Below, in pieces: positions 34,601-46,600 of a DNA stretch of 64,000 bases. A program made the translations under genes and the position numbers. Numbering within the stretch: the first letter of the stretch is position 1; each line of letters opens with the position of its first letter. The stretch spans positions 74,898,742 to 74,962,741 of the forward strand of contig OX457026.1 in assembly GCA_949752745.1 (NCBI GenBank). The letters run 5' to 3'. The DNA is from Protula sp. h YS-2021. Taxonomy: Eukaryota > Annelida > Polychaeta > Sabellida > Serpulidae. The notes under the pieces were generated by a model, which was given only the letters and a program-made list of their open reading frames with translations, was not told the DNA's origin and did no database searches.

Positions 34601-37600
34601 TTTTTCTCTAAGTAAACACTGCATTTCAAAAAAAAAAAAAAACACATAATGGAGTATAAAGAGCAACATAAGAAAAACATTTTATCATGGTGTTGGTATG
34701 TATGCATGAGAGTGTGGAGAGAAAAAGTTACCATCAGAAGGTTCAAATACCTATGTGGCTTATGAAATGAATTGCTCAGTCGTGCTGTTGGTGTGGAGAG
34801 AGAGTGTGGGGGAAAAAAGTTGCCATCAGAAGGTTGAAATACCTATGTGGCTTACGAAATGCTCAGTCGTGGTGTGTGGAGAGAGAGTGTGGGGAAAAAA
34901 AGTTGCCATCAGAAGGTTGAAATACCTATGTGGCTTATGAAATGCTCAGTCGTGGTGTGTGTGTGTGGAGAGAGAGTGTGGGGAAAAAAAGTTGCCATCA
35001 GAAGGTTGAAATACCTATGTGGCTTATGAAATGCTCAGTCGTGCTGTGTGGAGAGAGTGGGGGAAAAATCATCACAACACGCGCGCTCTATTTGGTCCAC
35101 CTCTGACGTCACTATGACGTACCTTCCGGTCCAGACATACGGTCCAGACGTCACTTCCTGGCGTAGAACTGTTGTTTACTTTGTTTCCTTTGTTTACTTT
35201 GTTGCCATGACTACGCCTATGACCTTACTTCCGGTCCAGACAGCACTTCCGGTCCAGACAGTATGACGTCACTTCCGGTCCAGACAGTATGACGTCACAA
35301 AGTACGGTAGAACTGTCATTTTCATACTATTAGGGTGGGAGCGCAAGAAAAAGAAAATAGTGCAAGCGATTGGCACAACACGGGTGCTTTTTGTCTGCGA
35401 GGCTCCTCCCCTTCTTTCTAGAGCAAAGCCAATGGGGTTTAGCCGTTATCTGAAAAATCCAGACGGCCAGGTAGGGCCACGTTTAAAATAAAATAAGCTC
35501 CCTTTATTTGCACATTAAAACTGTAAGTTTATGCTCTTATTTTTTGCTAAGTCGGGCATCGTTTCTAGCTGATACAATAATATTACACTGGTTTGGGTGC
35601 AAATATCTGTTATGTTATGTACTTTGAAAAACTAGCGACACAGCAAAAGTACAATAAAAGATTTAAACGATAATACAAATTTGACCCGACGCAATAGCAA
35701 CTAATTGTCCAAGGCACCTAAAGCAAGAAGTAGGGAGGTACAAAAAACAGCGCACTACTGTTTAACATATATTGAGTCTGGCGAAAGTATGATGTACCAT
35801 GTGGTGCAGTGGTTTTTACTGCTGGAAATAGTGGGGGCGACCCGGGTTCGAAACCCCACGACACCGCAGCAATGGTAAACTTAGATACGATGTTAAGTTT
35901 TTCTACCTATTGTGACGGAACGAACAAAGCAAGAGAGCAAGGAAACATTATTGATAAAAAAATTGAAAAAGATAACTGATAACAAAACACCGTTTTATTT
36001 TCCCCTTTTTATACATTACTACAAGAACTTTGCCCTGGATCTACAACACGGACTCAGTGGGTCTGAGAAGCGGATCGACCCGAACCCCATCTCCGGAAAA
36101 CACATTTTTGAAATTACACCAGAAAAACTGTTATAATAAGTCGACCGACCCCTGAAGGCGTGCATGATAGTCAAGAACCTTGGCCCACTTAAGCCCAAGT
36201 TCCAGAGGCACATCTGTATAGCGCAAACAACAGTCTGATGACCGCCCTGCCTGAGAGTTCATCACCTGTGGTGGGAGGTTGCAGGCCAGGGCAATGGTTG
36301 CGCCGGCTCGTCTCAAGCCATGTCCACTGTACTTAGATGGGTCGAGACCAATTTTCTCCAGAAATTTTTTTAAGGAAGGAGACGAAGGCTGAATGAGTTA
36401 GGGGGAATTAGTCCCCCCTTTGCGAAAGGAGAAGAGTGGGTCCCCATCACTCCCCGGAGAACTGGCAAGAAGTAGGCGGAGATCAGCGACTGGGCATAGG
36501 TGTGATCCCGGGTTGGAAGGTACAGCTACGGAAAAAATAAGGGAGAAGCCAATTTTATTAGCGGTAGATCATTGGGCTGGGTGATTTGTATTGAATTCGA
36601 GAACGCCGGTGAACGAGCCGCACAGCTGTAGGTGCCATGACCTTTCACGAGTGCCCGAATTTAATGTAAAGCACGCTAATCCTATGGTCTATCGCTATTA
36701 AAAAAACACATTCACACACACGGAAATACACCAGAACCGCGGGATCGAACCACCCCTCAAATTGGATCACTTTTCACCAGAAACGAAATTCTTCCATTCA
36801 TTTCTAGGATTAAGCTGCAAATCGGACCACTCCGCAAATCGAAGCAAAGGACCACTTTGGCCAGTCCCAAATATTCATTCTGGACCCCACAAATCGGACT
36901 GGCCTCAGAACAAACAGAGCACGCGTGTGCGGAATAAGCAACAGTCGATTTCTAAATAGAGGAATTTGCTTTTATTGAGGCTCGATGCTTGTAACTGAGA
37001 TGACGATCAGAGCGTGTTCTATATGCCTAAAATTAGACAGTGGCATTTTATTTTCCTTTGAATACCTAAAATCAACTGGATAATTTCCCAGTATTCCATT
37101 TAAGCGATTTACTCACGAAAAACTCTATTTTTCCCCTTTACTTGTGTACAAGGAGCAAAAACTGATTATTGAGAATGAAATCGAATCCATGGAAAGCGCA
37201 AAAAAAAAAAGAAAAACCTGTCACTTCAAGATAAAGTAGAAAAAACTGAATAGAGTGAGGTAGAAAATACGAGACAATCAGGGAAAATGTGTGAGATGTT
37301 TTTAATGAGGTTTAAAGGCAGATTTTGATCAAACCGTAGTCGTATTCATATGCGTTTTCCATTTGTATAAAAACTGGTTTAAAACGAGATTAAATGAAAA
37401 ATTATCCTCTTGATCGAGTATCATGCCAGTACATTATAATAGATTACTGTGCTCTCGAAAATGCTGGAATGTTGGAAATGGTGGTCCGATTTCCGGGGTT
37501 CTGGTGCAATCACTTTTTCCCAGTTGTTGTCCACCAGCCGACCTCTGCTGCCCTCCGATCTGTTGTGTAATACACCGTTTTGTTCCACAGACCCACTGAA

Positions 37601-40600
37601 AATTCCACAAAAATAGTACTCATTAAAAGAGAGAACTATATATAAAAACAAAGCGGAAAGTACATCCGCTTTCTCGAGAGAGGCTTGGGTCTCCTCTTAA
37701 TCATCATTTATTCCCACAGGTAGAACCCACAGGAATATATGCGATCGACCGCGTGTCTGTCAGTCTGTCGGTCTGTCATCAAAAGCTTGTTAACATGATA
37801 ACTTAAAAGCTCCGGCAAGGATTTTCATGAAACTTGGTATGTGGCTTCTATGGGAACAAACACAGATCGGTATCGTAAATGGGTTAGGTTCGTGAAAGGA
37901 AAATGGACCAGCTGGACTTAGAAAATTTCAGCTCTCGATTGACTATTGTGTGAGCTTGTTAATACGATAACTTAAAAACTCCTGCAAGGATTTTCAGGAA
38001 ACTTGGTATGTAGCTTCTATGGGAAGAAACACAGATCGGAATTGTAAATGTTCCAGGTTCGTCCAAGAAAAATGCACCACCTGGACAATTTCAGCTCTTG
38101 ATTGACTATTGATGGCCGTGTTTTAACTGATGGGGGGCCTGAGGGGAATATGTGGGCTATGCACACTGCTCTAGTTTCGCCGACACTCCAAAGAAGCATT
38201 GAAGTGAAAGGGGACACTGTGACTGTCATGAATTTGAGCCCGGCCAATCCTCCAGTGACCGTGATACCAGAAGGTTGGCTCGGCATCCCATTATTGCAAC
38301 AATTAGAAGCAGCATGATCCTCCCCTCTCAATGCAATATCAAGGCTAAGCTAGGTAACTGTCTCGGAGCCATGCTGGGCACAAGAGACGACAGAAATGAG
38401 AACTATGCAGGACCAAACTCAAGCCCAGTTGGCCTCCCTTCATGCGATTATCCTAGAAAGACACCAAGCCCACCGTTGTCAGTTACGTTATCTGCAGTAC
38501 AACCTAGAGACAATCTGGCCAGTGATGAGGATTCAGTAAGCCTCCCACTATCAAATCACGTCTCGATGCTGCAACCCGGGAGCACAGAAACATTCTAGAG
38601 CCAGCTCCTCTCTCTTGGTCCCAGCTAGGGGTACATATGGAACAGATGGCATGAAATGACCAGAAAACAGGCGAGGAAAATGAACTAACGCGTCGAACAT
38701 CAGCGGGAGAAGAGCCAGGAGGGGGAAGTGTAGGCACTTACCCACCCCATGAGACTCATAGATGACGTGCGCTCACCAAAGAAGGGTCAGCAATATTAGA
38801 GACCAGGCAGCGGGAGGTATCCTTTCATCACATCCAGTCACAATGTCAATCCAGATGGATGCCTGCTATAAGGGGTGGGGCTTCTACCCCCCTCCCCCCG
38901 GCCTAGCGTCAAAGCACATAAACTGGCTATAACTGACGGTTGCCTAGTTAGCATTCATCCAACTACTCCACAGTCTGAAGAACAGGTCGGTGAATGTTCT
39001 ACTCGACAACTCGATCGCTGTTGCTTATTTGTGCAAGCAGTGAGGTGCCCGCTGGGCTGAACTGACTTAGTTAGCGGGAACATCCTATGCCTGGCGAAAA
39101 ACCACAGGAGCTGGCTTTCAGCGGACCACTTTGACGGCAATTTGAATGTGCTGACAGACCTGGCTTCCAGAGTGGGCAGGGCAGCTCACACGGAGTGGCA
39201 CCTGAATCGAGACTGCTTTCAGCATATAGTGACACGATCCTCATGGTGGCCTCCTTAGCTTGATCTGTTTGCCAGTTCCCTGACCCACCAGCTGCCTTGA
39301 TATGTCTCCCCCTGTCCAGGCCAGAAAGCTTTGGTCTGTCAAGTGCCTATGGTCGAAGCAGGTTATGTATGCTTTTCCACCGCAGGCTCCCTGAAATAAC
39401 TTTTACCTAGAACCCCTGTATTTCGTTAGAGCAAACTGATTTTGATAGGACCGTCGTAACTTGAGGCACCGTGAGTGACCACGATGGCTCGATCCAGAAT
39501 GGAGAAGAAGTGCTCCAGATCTCTTGCCACCCGGGGTTGCTGTTACCACCCCACTGAGGACATCTTCACCCGACCCACACCTCCTGGACATGACGCTTCC
39601 CCTACCTTTCCCTACCTTTCTTAAAAATAAAGGTTTTTGGACGGGATGATAAAGAAAATGATTCAAGTAAGTCATCCACTACAAAAGTCTATCGATCACA
39701 GTGGAACAAGTTCTCGAGCTGGTGCGGGAATCAAAGATGTACCCATTCAAGCCATTCCCAAGGTCGTGGCTAATTTCTTGAATTACTGGCATGAAAAACT
39801 GCATCTCAGACCATCTTCTGCAGAGGGATATAGGTCAGCCATCGCGGCAATGTTAAAGCCAGTCTCGGGCTATAAGTCAGGGGAAGACTTCTCCATCTGT
39901 CAACTCACAAGATATTTCAAGTTAGTCGACTGGACCAGACTTGGTGCAGTTGGTTTTAAGGTTGATTTTCCGCTTTCTGTCAGACAGGGACATTTGGGGA
40001 AAGGAACAATTGAAACACTGAAGCTTACCTTTCCTTTGGCTCTGGGATCAGACAAAAGGAGAGGGGAGCCCCATTTGTTTAAAGTAAAAGACTCCTGGGC
40101 ACAGTGGGTCTAACACCCAGGCCATCGTTCACGTTTAAGTCCCACATAGCAACTAGAGGTTTGGGGACCTTCGAAGAAATGTGGCTCCCATCCCTATCCA
40201 CGCTCTTGTGTGTACCCTCAGAAAATGCATGGAGTCATGTTATCCCTGTTACAATATAGAACTTTTTAATATGAGACGTGCCTAGTGAGGTTTTCCCCTA
40301 CGCCGGTTTCTAATCCCATATCGCGAAACTCGTTTTGTTTGGTAAAACGCTTTTTTGCAACTAAAAGCGTAGTTCACGTTCTCCATCTTTAGAGCATTCT
40401 TACACCCTCCCTATTCCATCCTCACTGTAAACCCGCGTAGGCGGTGAGATACTGAGATGAAAAAAGGAATGTGGGTAATATGTTATCACTCAGTCTTTCA
40501 GACTCCGATTTCACCTGTAAGGCAATTTTGGCAACGCTTATTTACATTATACGCATACACATGTAGAAAACTCAAGTCATAATTAATGCGACGATTATCG

Positions 40601-43600
40601 TAAATTCCATCTAAAGATGGAGAACGCAAACTACGCTTTTACTCGTAAAAGCGTTTTAAGAAAAAAGAAAACTACAGTTGTACGTGGTTAGAAAGCGTAA
40701 AATTTACAAATTATTTCTTGAAACTGAATTGTATTCTCACTCGGTGGGCGTTATAATTTGAAAAAAAATGCACTGAAATGGATATCAAATGATTTTTTCG
40801 GAATGGTTTCTGCCCTTTGGTAGAGTTAGACTGCTTTGATGCGAAACGTCTGAAGTTGTGTTTATTTTCTCAGTCAGTTTTCTCACCTTAAGGAACAAGC
40901 TTTTCAGCGTACAAGGACAAAACAGAATCACGACCAATCGGAAGTAGCACTAAAACATTCAGCATTGATGCTGCCTAGAAGTTGCTATTCTTTCTGATGT
41001 GCTGTAATTGTTTAAGTCTCAGAGTGATTCTTGTCTGTCCTAAACAAACTTAAAATTAAATTTCTTACGACTTCAGGCACGTGCCCTCCAGTAAGCTGCT
41101 GGAAATTTGAGCCGCAATTGTGACGTTTTTCTTTTACATGATTGGCTACTTGAGCATATGTCTATTTTCTCGGGATTCTCCATGCACACTATTTGCTTTT
41201 CCTTTGCAGCAACTGACTTCAGCCTTGCTGTTCCTTCATGTCACAGAGCTGCAAGTGACAACAGCAGAAGACGAGGTGTGTAAAACACATTTCCCAACAA
41301 ATACTTCACTTCCTTTGACACTGTGGTAGAATAATTGTCAAATATACTTTGTTCCTTTAGGCTCAGCGCATGTAAAATACATTAAGCAATCCTTTTCAAA
41401 CTTGTTGAAAAAGACCGCTCCCGAACAGTTTGGAAAGATAGTCCTAAAATTTTTCTCAAATCAAAAAGATATCTGAAGCTTGAAAATTTTTCAAAGATCT
41501 CATTCTTTGCTTATTTGGTGAAGGTCGCAAAACAGTGTTTGATAAAATCGAAAATATTGTTGAACACGGGTTAAAAATACATCTAAACTGAACATCACGG
41601 TGAAGACCACTCAATATTAAAAGAATTAAATTACTTCGTAAAAGCACCGAAATCGCTTATCTGCACTTTTAACAGGTTTTCTCGTAAAACTCTAAGAACC
41701 ACCCAATTAGGAACTAAAAGTTTTTCTAGTGGCTCGAATAGTCTCTTCCTTGGTCACAGCCAATCAGTATCCGTCAGTTGAAGGTGAATTTCTCCAAAAA
41801 TACTTTTATTTGTTACATTTGATGTTCTTTTATGGATATTTCGAGGTGAAGTTTTGTCGGCTCACGTAATTTGGAGATTTTACCCTCGTACGCTCTACTA
41901 CTAGTATTCCGATTCTGCATCACGGGGGTTTCATAATTTTTTGCCCGAAAGGTGTTACTCGTAGGTATCCACCGTTTACTAGTATGGGCGTACTTTCTTA
42001 CGAATTATAGCAGAGCACACATCATTTCAGATCGCTGACGTCTGTCCTGATCTCAAGCTACTTGCCGCACCTTGGTCACCTACAGACCGAGCTGCGCAGC
42101 GTGGTGCTTCCTTGCAGGCTGCCAGCAACTCCAGAGCAGTTAAGGGTTACTTAGAACTGCCTGAACGCAGAGGAGTTGATTTCAACCGTCTGGGTCGCCT
42201 ACTTGCTCGGCAGACGCCAGTACTACGGCTTACCGAGCACGCTCTGCGTTCTGGAGTAAGTACGGAGTACCAACTAGTTCTGAGCAAGAGGGCTGGTTAC
42301 CAAGGCCCACCTAGGGGCGTGATAGCTGCCAAGTGCCAGCGTGCTATCGAAGCCTTGGTTGGTTACTAAGACTTGGTACGTCTGGGTCAGAGCACCGAGG
42401 ACCAAGCACCATCAGGGTTCTTGGTTCTTGGTTCACGATCAAGCCTGGGTGCGTTTTGGACCCGTGCTGCGTCACCTCTGCGTTCACACGTGCTAGGATG
42501 CGTTTATATGATCATTACGTGTAGCAAATAGCTTGGTTCAGTGCAGGTTCTGACAAGTTACTTATACACTGTTATCTTTTGCTGGGTTCCAGCATGACAG
42601 AGGCCAGGACTGGGACGCACTGGAGAAGATACGCACCAAGAACATAAAGAGGAGAGTGCGTCGCAAGGTTCCATCCCTGTCGTTGGATATGCCAAGACCA
42701 AGTTCACTTCTGCATGGACAAGTGTCCTGTCCTATGTGCCCAGACAGGAATACAGAATCAGACTTTAACTTGCTCCGGAAGCGGAAAAAAGGTCAAGTCT
42801 ATAGTAACGTCAGAGAAAGTGGCGAAGTCAGTCTTATCTGAGGTGGGTGTGAGGGCTATTTTGGATAGAGCTTGGTCAGCCCTTCACATGGAAACGGAGA
42901 AAGCCATTGCAGAGGACTCAAACCTCACATCACCACCATCCGTTCCCGCCTCGAGGGAGAGTGTGACAGTCACGCATGGCAAATCAGCGGCGTGCTTTAT
43001 CAGCCGGATGGGAGAGTTCGGCATCCCCCACGCCCGTATTCTGCTCCATCGCAAGCTCTGGATGCCCCCTGCGGCCTCAATCGGAGACATTGAACATTTC
43101 CTCTTTCCTGGCAATGCAGTCTCAGCTCCAGCGGAAGATTCAGGATCTCCCAGAGGTCAGAACCGAAACGCAGGCACACACACCGACCGCGACTGTCTCC
43201 AACCCACCGGACGATCCTCCGGTACTGACAGTGTCCAGCCTCCCCCCTCCTTCGGCATCTTTCCCAGCCTCTGAACACCAACAGCGGGATGTAGACACCA
43301 AGGACACTCCAGATACCATCACTTTCAGCGACAGTGCTTCCGGAGCGTTCCCGTCGGATCAAATCTCTGACACAGCGTGTCGACGAGGACGAGGATCTCA
43401 CCCCACTAGATATATCACCCCTTACGGCGATTCCTAAGGATAGAGAAAGGGCCATATACACCCCATCTCAGGCGTGGTGGCTAAGGACGAGCCAGGGCTA
43501 GCTTGGCCAGAGGAAGGGAGCTCGGAGGCCTCAGGTGCGGAAGGTGACGTTGAAGGTGACTCTTCTGGCTGTTCCCCCAATGCAGTTTCCTCTCCGCTCC

Positions 43601-46600
43601 ACGGATCCAATCTTTCCTCGGACAAAGGACAATGTCTGTGGAAAGACCCAAAGGCCGCGGGGAAACGACCGCTTCGTACCCCGTCTCCACCGGATTTCTC
43701 CCCTGAACCCAAGGCACCTACCTCGCCGCCAGAAGACTCAGTAGCTCCCGAAATCGTACAATTTTGGAACGCTATCCAAGATATCGCCAGGCTTGCGAGT
43801 ATAGCCAATCCGCATGACGTCACAACCAATCCTTCCCCAACCGGAAGCCTTCGTTGCTCTGACGACCAGTAACGGAATAGCCAACGCTTTATCGGTACGC
43901 CGCCGAGCGTTCAAGAGCTTGAACGTGGTCGGACTGGAAGTGTTACATTTTAATTCCTCCAAGCACTGCACGGCAAAACAGAGCCCATACCGCTCCTCGG
44001 ACGACCTCATACCCCTAGAAGTTTGGAAAAGCCCACCAAGCGAACAGTCTGGATGCCGTCGGTCCGTCAGGACTCAGATATCCCACTGGTGGAGAAGGAC
44101 GATAAGCCATAGAGAGCTCAGCAAGACATGTTCTTAACATTCTGTCCTTTCAGGATCACACTCTGAGTGCGCTCAAGAAAAATGTGGATGATCTGCGACT
44201 GTCGGGCGAGGTAGCACTCAAACTGCTAGAGTGCCTGGTCTTGGCTACCAAGTATGTGGTGAAAATGGCAACCTACCAGACCATCTAGTTAGTATACCTG
44301 AGACAGAACACCTTCCTGCAACACTGCTCGTCGAGCGTCAAAGGCCTCCGTTACCTGCGCCACGCCCCGATTTTAGGACAGAGAAAGCTGTTTCCCTCGG
44401 AGGAGATAGATAGTGTGCACGAAGATAGCAGATCCCTCTTGCAAGACTTAACGCTCATGGCAAGGGCACAAAGACAGTTCTCACGCATACAGAAACGCCA
44501 ATACTCGCAGCCTCCTCGCCACGATAGGTCGAGATCGAGTAGCAAGGCTAGGGCTTCTCTTCCAAAGAAGCTGAGACAGCAGGGCAGTGGCAAGACACCC
44601 CACGGACCTCTCAGCAGTGCAGGTAATAATCAGCCGAAGTATCCCTCGTCTCTAAGAGATACTCTTATAAAGTCAAAAGGCAAGGAGGGCTCCAAGCCAT
44701 CCGAGGGCTGCTTGCTCGTAGGAGGCAGGCTAGGCAGGTTGTGGCAGGTTTGGCGAGAGATAGGTGCCCCAAAAAAGAGTAGTGCGTTGGCTACGAGAAA
44801 GTTAAAGCACCAAGCTCCACAGAGCATGATCGAAGACTTATCGCACAAGAGAGCGATAAGGGAGATCCCAGAGAATCAAAAAGGGTTTTTCAGCCGGGTC
44901 TTTTTTGTACCCAAGAAAACGGGGGGGGGGGGGGTTGGCGGTCAGTCATAGACCTATCCACCCTCAACCAATTCCTTCACGTGACGCCCTTTCCGATGGA
45001 CACAGCCCAGATCATAAAGAGATCACTGAGCGGGGCATGTGGGGCACATCCATAGATCTGTCCGACGCGTATCTAGACGTGCCTTTACACCCGATCAAGC
45101 CCCAGGCAGTCTAATTGCGCCCTACGACCAAGACCCGTTAAGGCACTAAGCTCTACAGAGCATGATCGAAGTTTTAATGCACAAGAGAGCGATAAGGAAG
45201 ATGCCAGAGAACCAAAAAGGGTTTTTCAGCCGGGTCTTTTTGCTACTCAAGAAATCGTGAGGTTGGCGGTTAGTCATAGACCTATCCACCCTCAACCAAT
45301 TCCTTCACGTGACGCCCTTTTAGATGGACACAGTCCAGGGCATAAAGAGATCACTGGGGCATGTGGGGCGCGTCGGCCAGAAAGTACCTATGCTTCCAGA
45401 TACAGGGAAAGAAATTATGGTTTCGGGCTCTCTCGTTCGGTCTCTCTACGGCGCCCGTTGTCTTCACGAAATCATGAAAGTGGTGAAGACGTTGGCCCGA
45501 GTCCAAGGTATGTTGGTCTTCCAGTACCTAGACGACTGGTTCCTGGCACATCACAACCAAGTCACGGTAAGTCATCAAACACAGGCCTGAGTCTATCAAG
45601 CAACAAAGGTAGGTCTCTTAGAGAACCTCAAAAAGGTCGAACTACTACCAAACTAGGTAATGGTTTTTTTTGGGAATACAAATGGGATCTAAGCCTTGCA
45701 AGGGTCTATCCAACCCCCGAACGGAGGGAAACTATCCCGTCGAGCGTCAGGTCCGTAAAACCAGCTTCGAGGGTGAGTATGGCAAAAATGGAATCCCTTC
45801 TGGGCTGTCTGGTGGCAACATAAAAAAGACGGTTCCCCTAGGGAAGCTCCACTACAGGCCGTTTCAGGCAGAGGTCAGACGGGCCTTACGCGAGGGCAGG
45901 CACCTCAAGGCCGTAATGTTCGTTTCCGGAGAGGCCCACCAAATGTTGCCTTGGTAGTGCGACGATCAGATCATGAGGGAAGGGGTCCCCTTTTCACGCG
46001 GTCCCCAGAATTAGAGGTGCAAACCGACGCGTCTCTGTAAGGCTGGGGGATTCACTTCCAAGACGAGATGTGGCAGAGCCGGTGGTCAGAGCAGGTAAGA
46101 AGCTGCCACATAAATTGGTTAGACTTACAGGTAGTGTGGATAGCCAAAATCGACCTGACCTCACTTCTAGAAGGGGAATATGTAGAGCTGTACCTAGACA
46201 ACTCCACAGCAGTGGTATACTTAAACAAACAAGGCGGTAGCGGGTCCCAGCAACTCACCAAACTCACTGGCAACATCCTGAGTTTTGCCCGAGAGAAAAG
46301 GATCCACCTATCAGTCCGGCATTTAGCGGGGTCACTGAACGTGTTAGCAGGCCTAGCTCCCGGGTACGGTCAAGTCATACACACGGAATGGCGCCTATCT
46401 ACCCCTACATTCGAATGGGTGACCAAGCGTCTCTGTTGGGAAAACCGACCCTGGACTTATTTACAAACGCGATGAAGTTGCCAAGGTATGTCTCCCCATG
46501 CCCAGACGCGCAGGCTTGGGCGATCGACGCCCTACCTTGCAAATGGCCGAGGGACGAGGTCCTGCATGCCTTCCTCCCGCAACCAATCTTGCTACGGGTT

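Larger units (their letters stand above)
38111..40680 (+). mobile_element. DIRS retrotransposon copy C, internally deleted and decayed
   Basis: Sense fragment in the RIM intron. It has gag-like remnants (38200-38600), almost no RT, an RNase H remnant (38970-39400), a tyrosine-recombinase N-terminal half (39637-40113), then an ICR remnant (40321-40392) and a right ITR-like end (ATGGAGAACGCAAACTACGC near 40617). No left ITR found. Confidence 0.8.

Noticed and set aside
33738..35029. Several 60-90-codon frames repeating [15 protein letters not shown]
   Set aside because: They are translations of the ~85-bp subrepeats in the foldback arms and appear in mirror image on both strands.
33209..35711. 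Reading the two R3 copies as LTRs of one retroelement
   Set aside because: No TG...CA ends, primer-binding site or coding region between them; the interior is mainly the foldback element.
42112..42369. 85-codon frame in DIRS D leader
   Set aside because: It lies before the conserved gag start, and copy B has no counterpart.
43000..43829. Long minus-strand frames inside DIRS D gag
   Set aside because: Antisense shadows of a GC-rich gag; no homology to any block in copy B on that strand.
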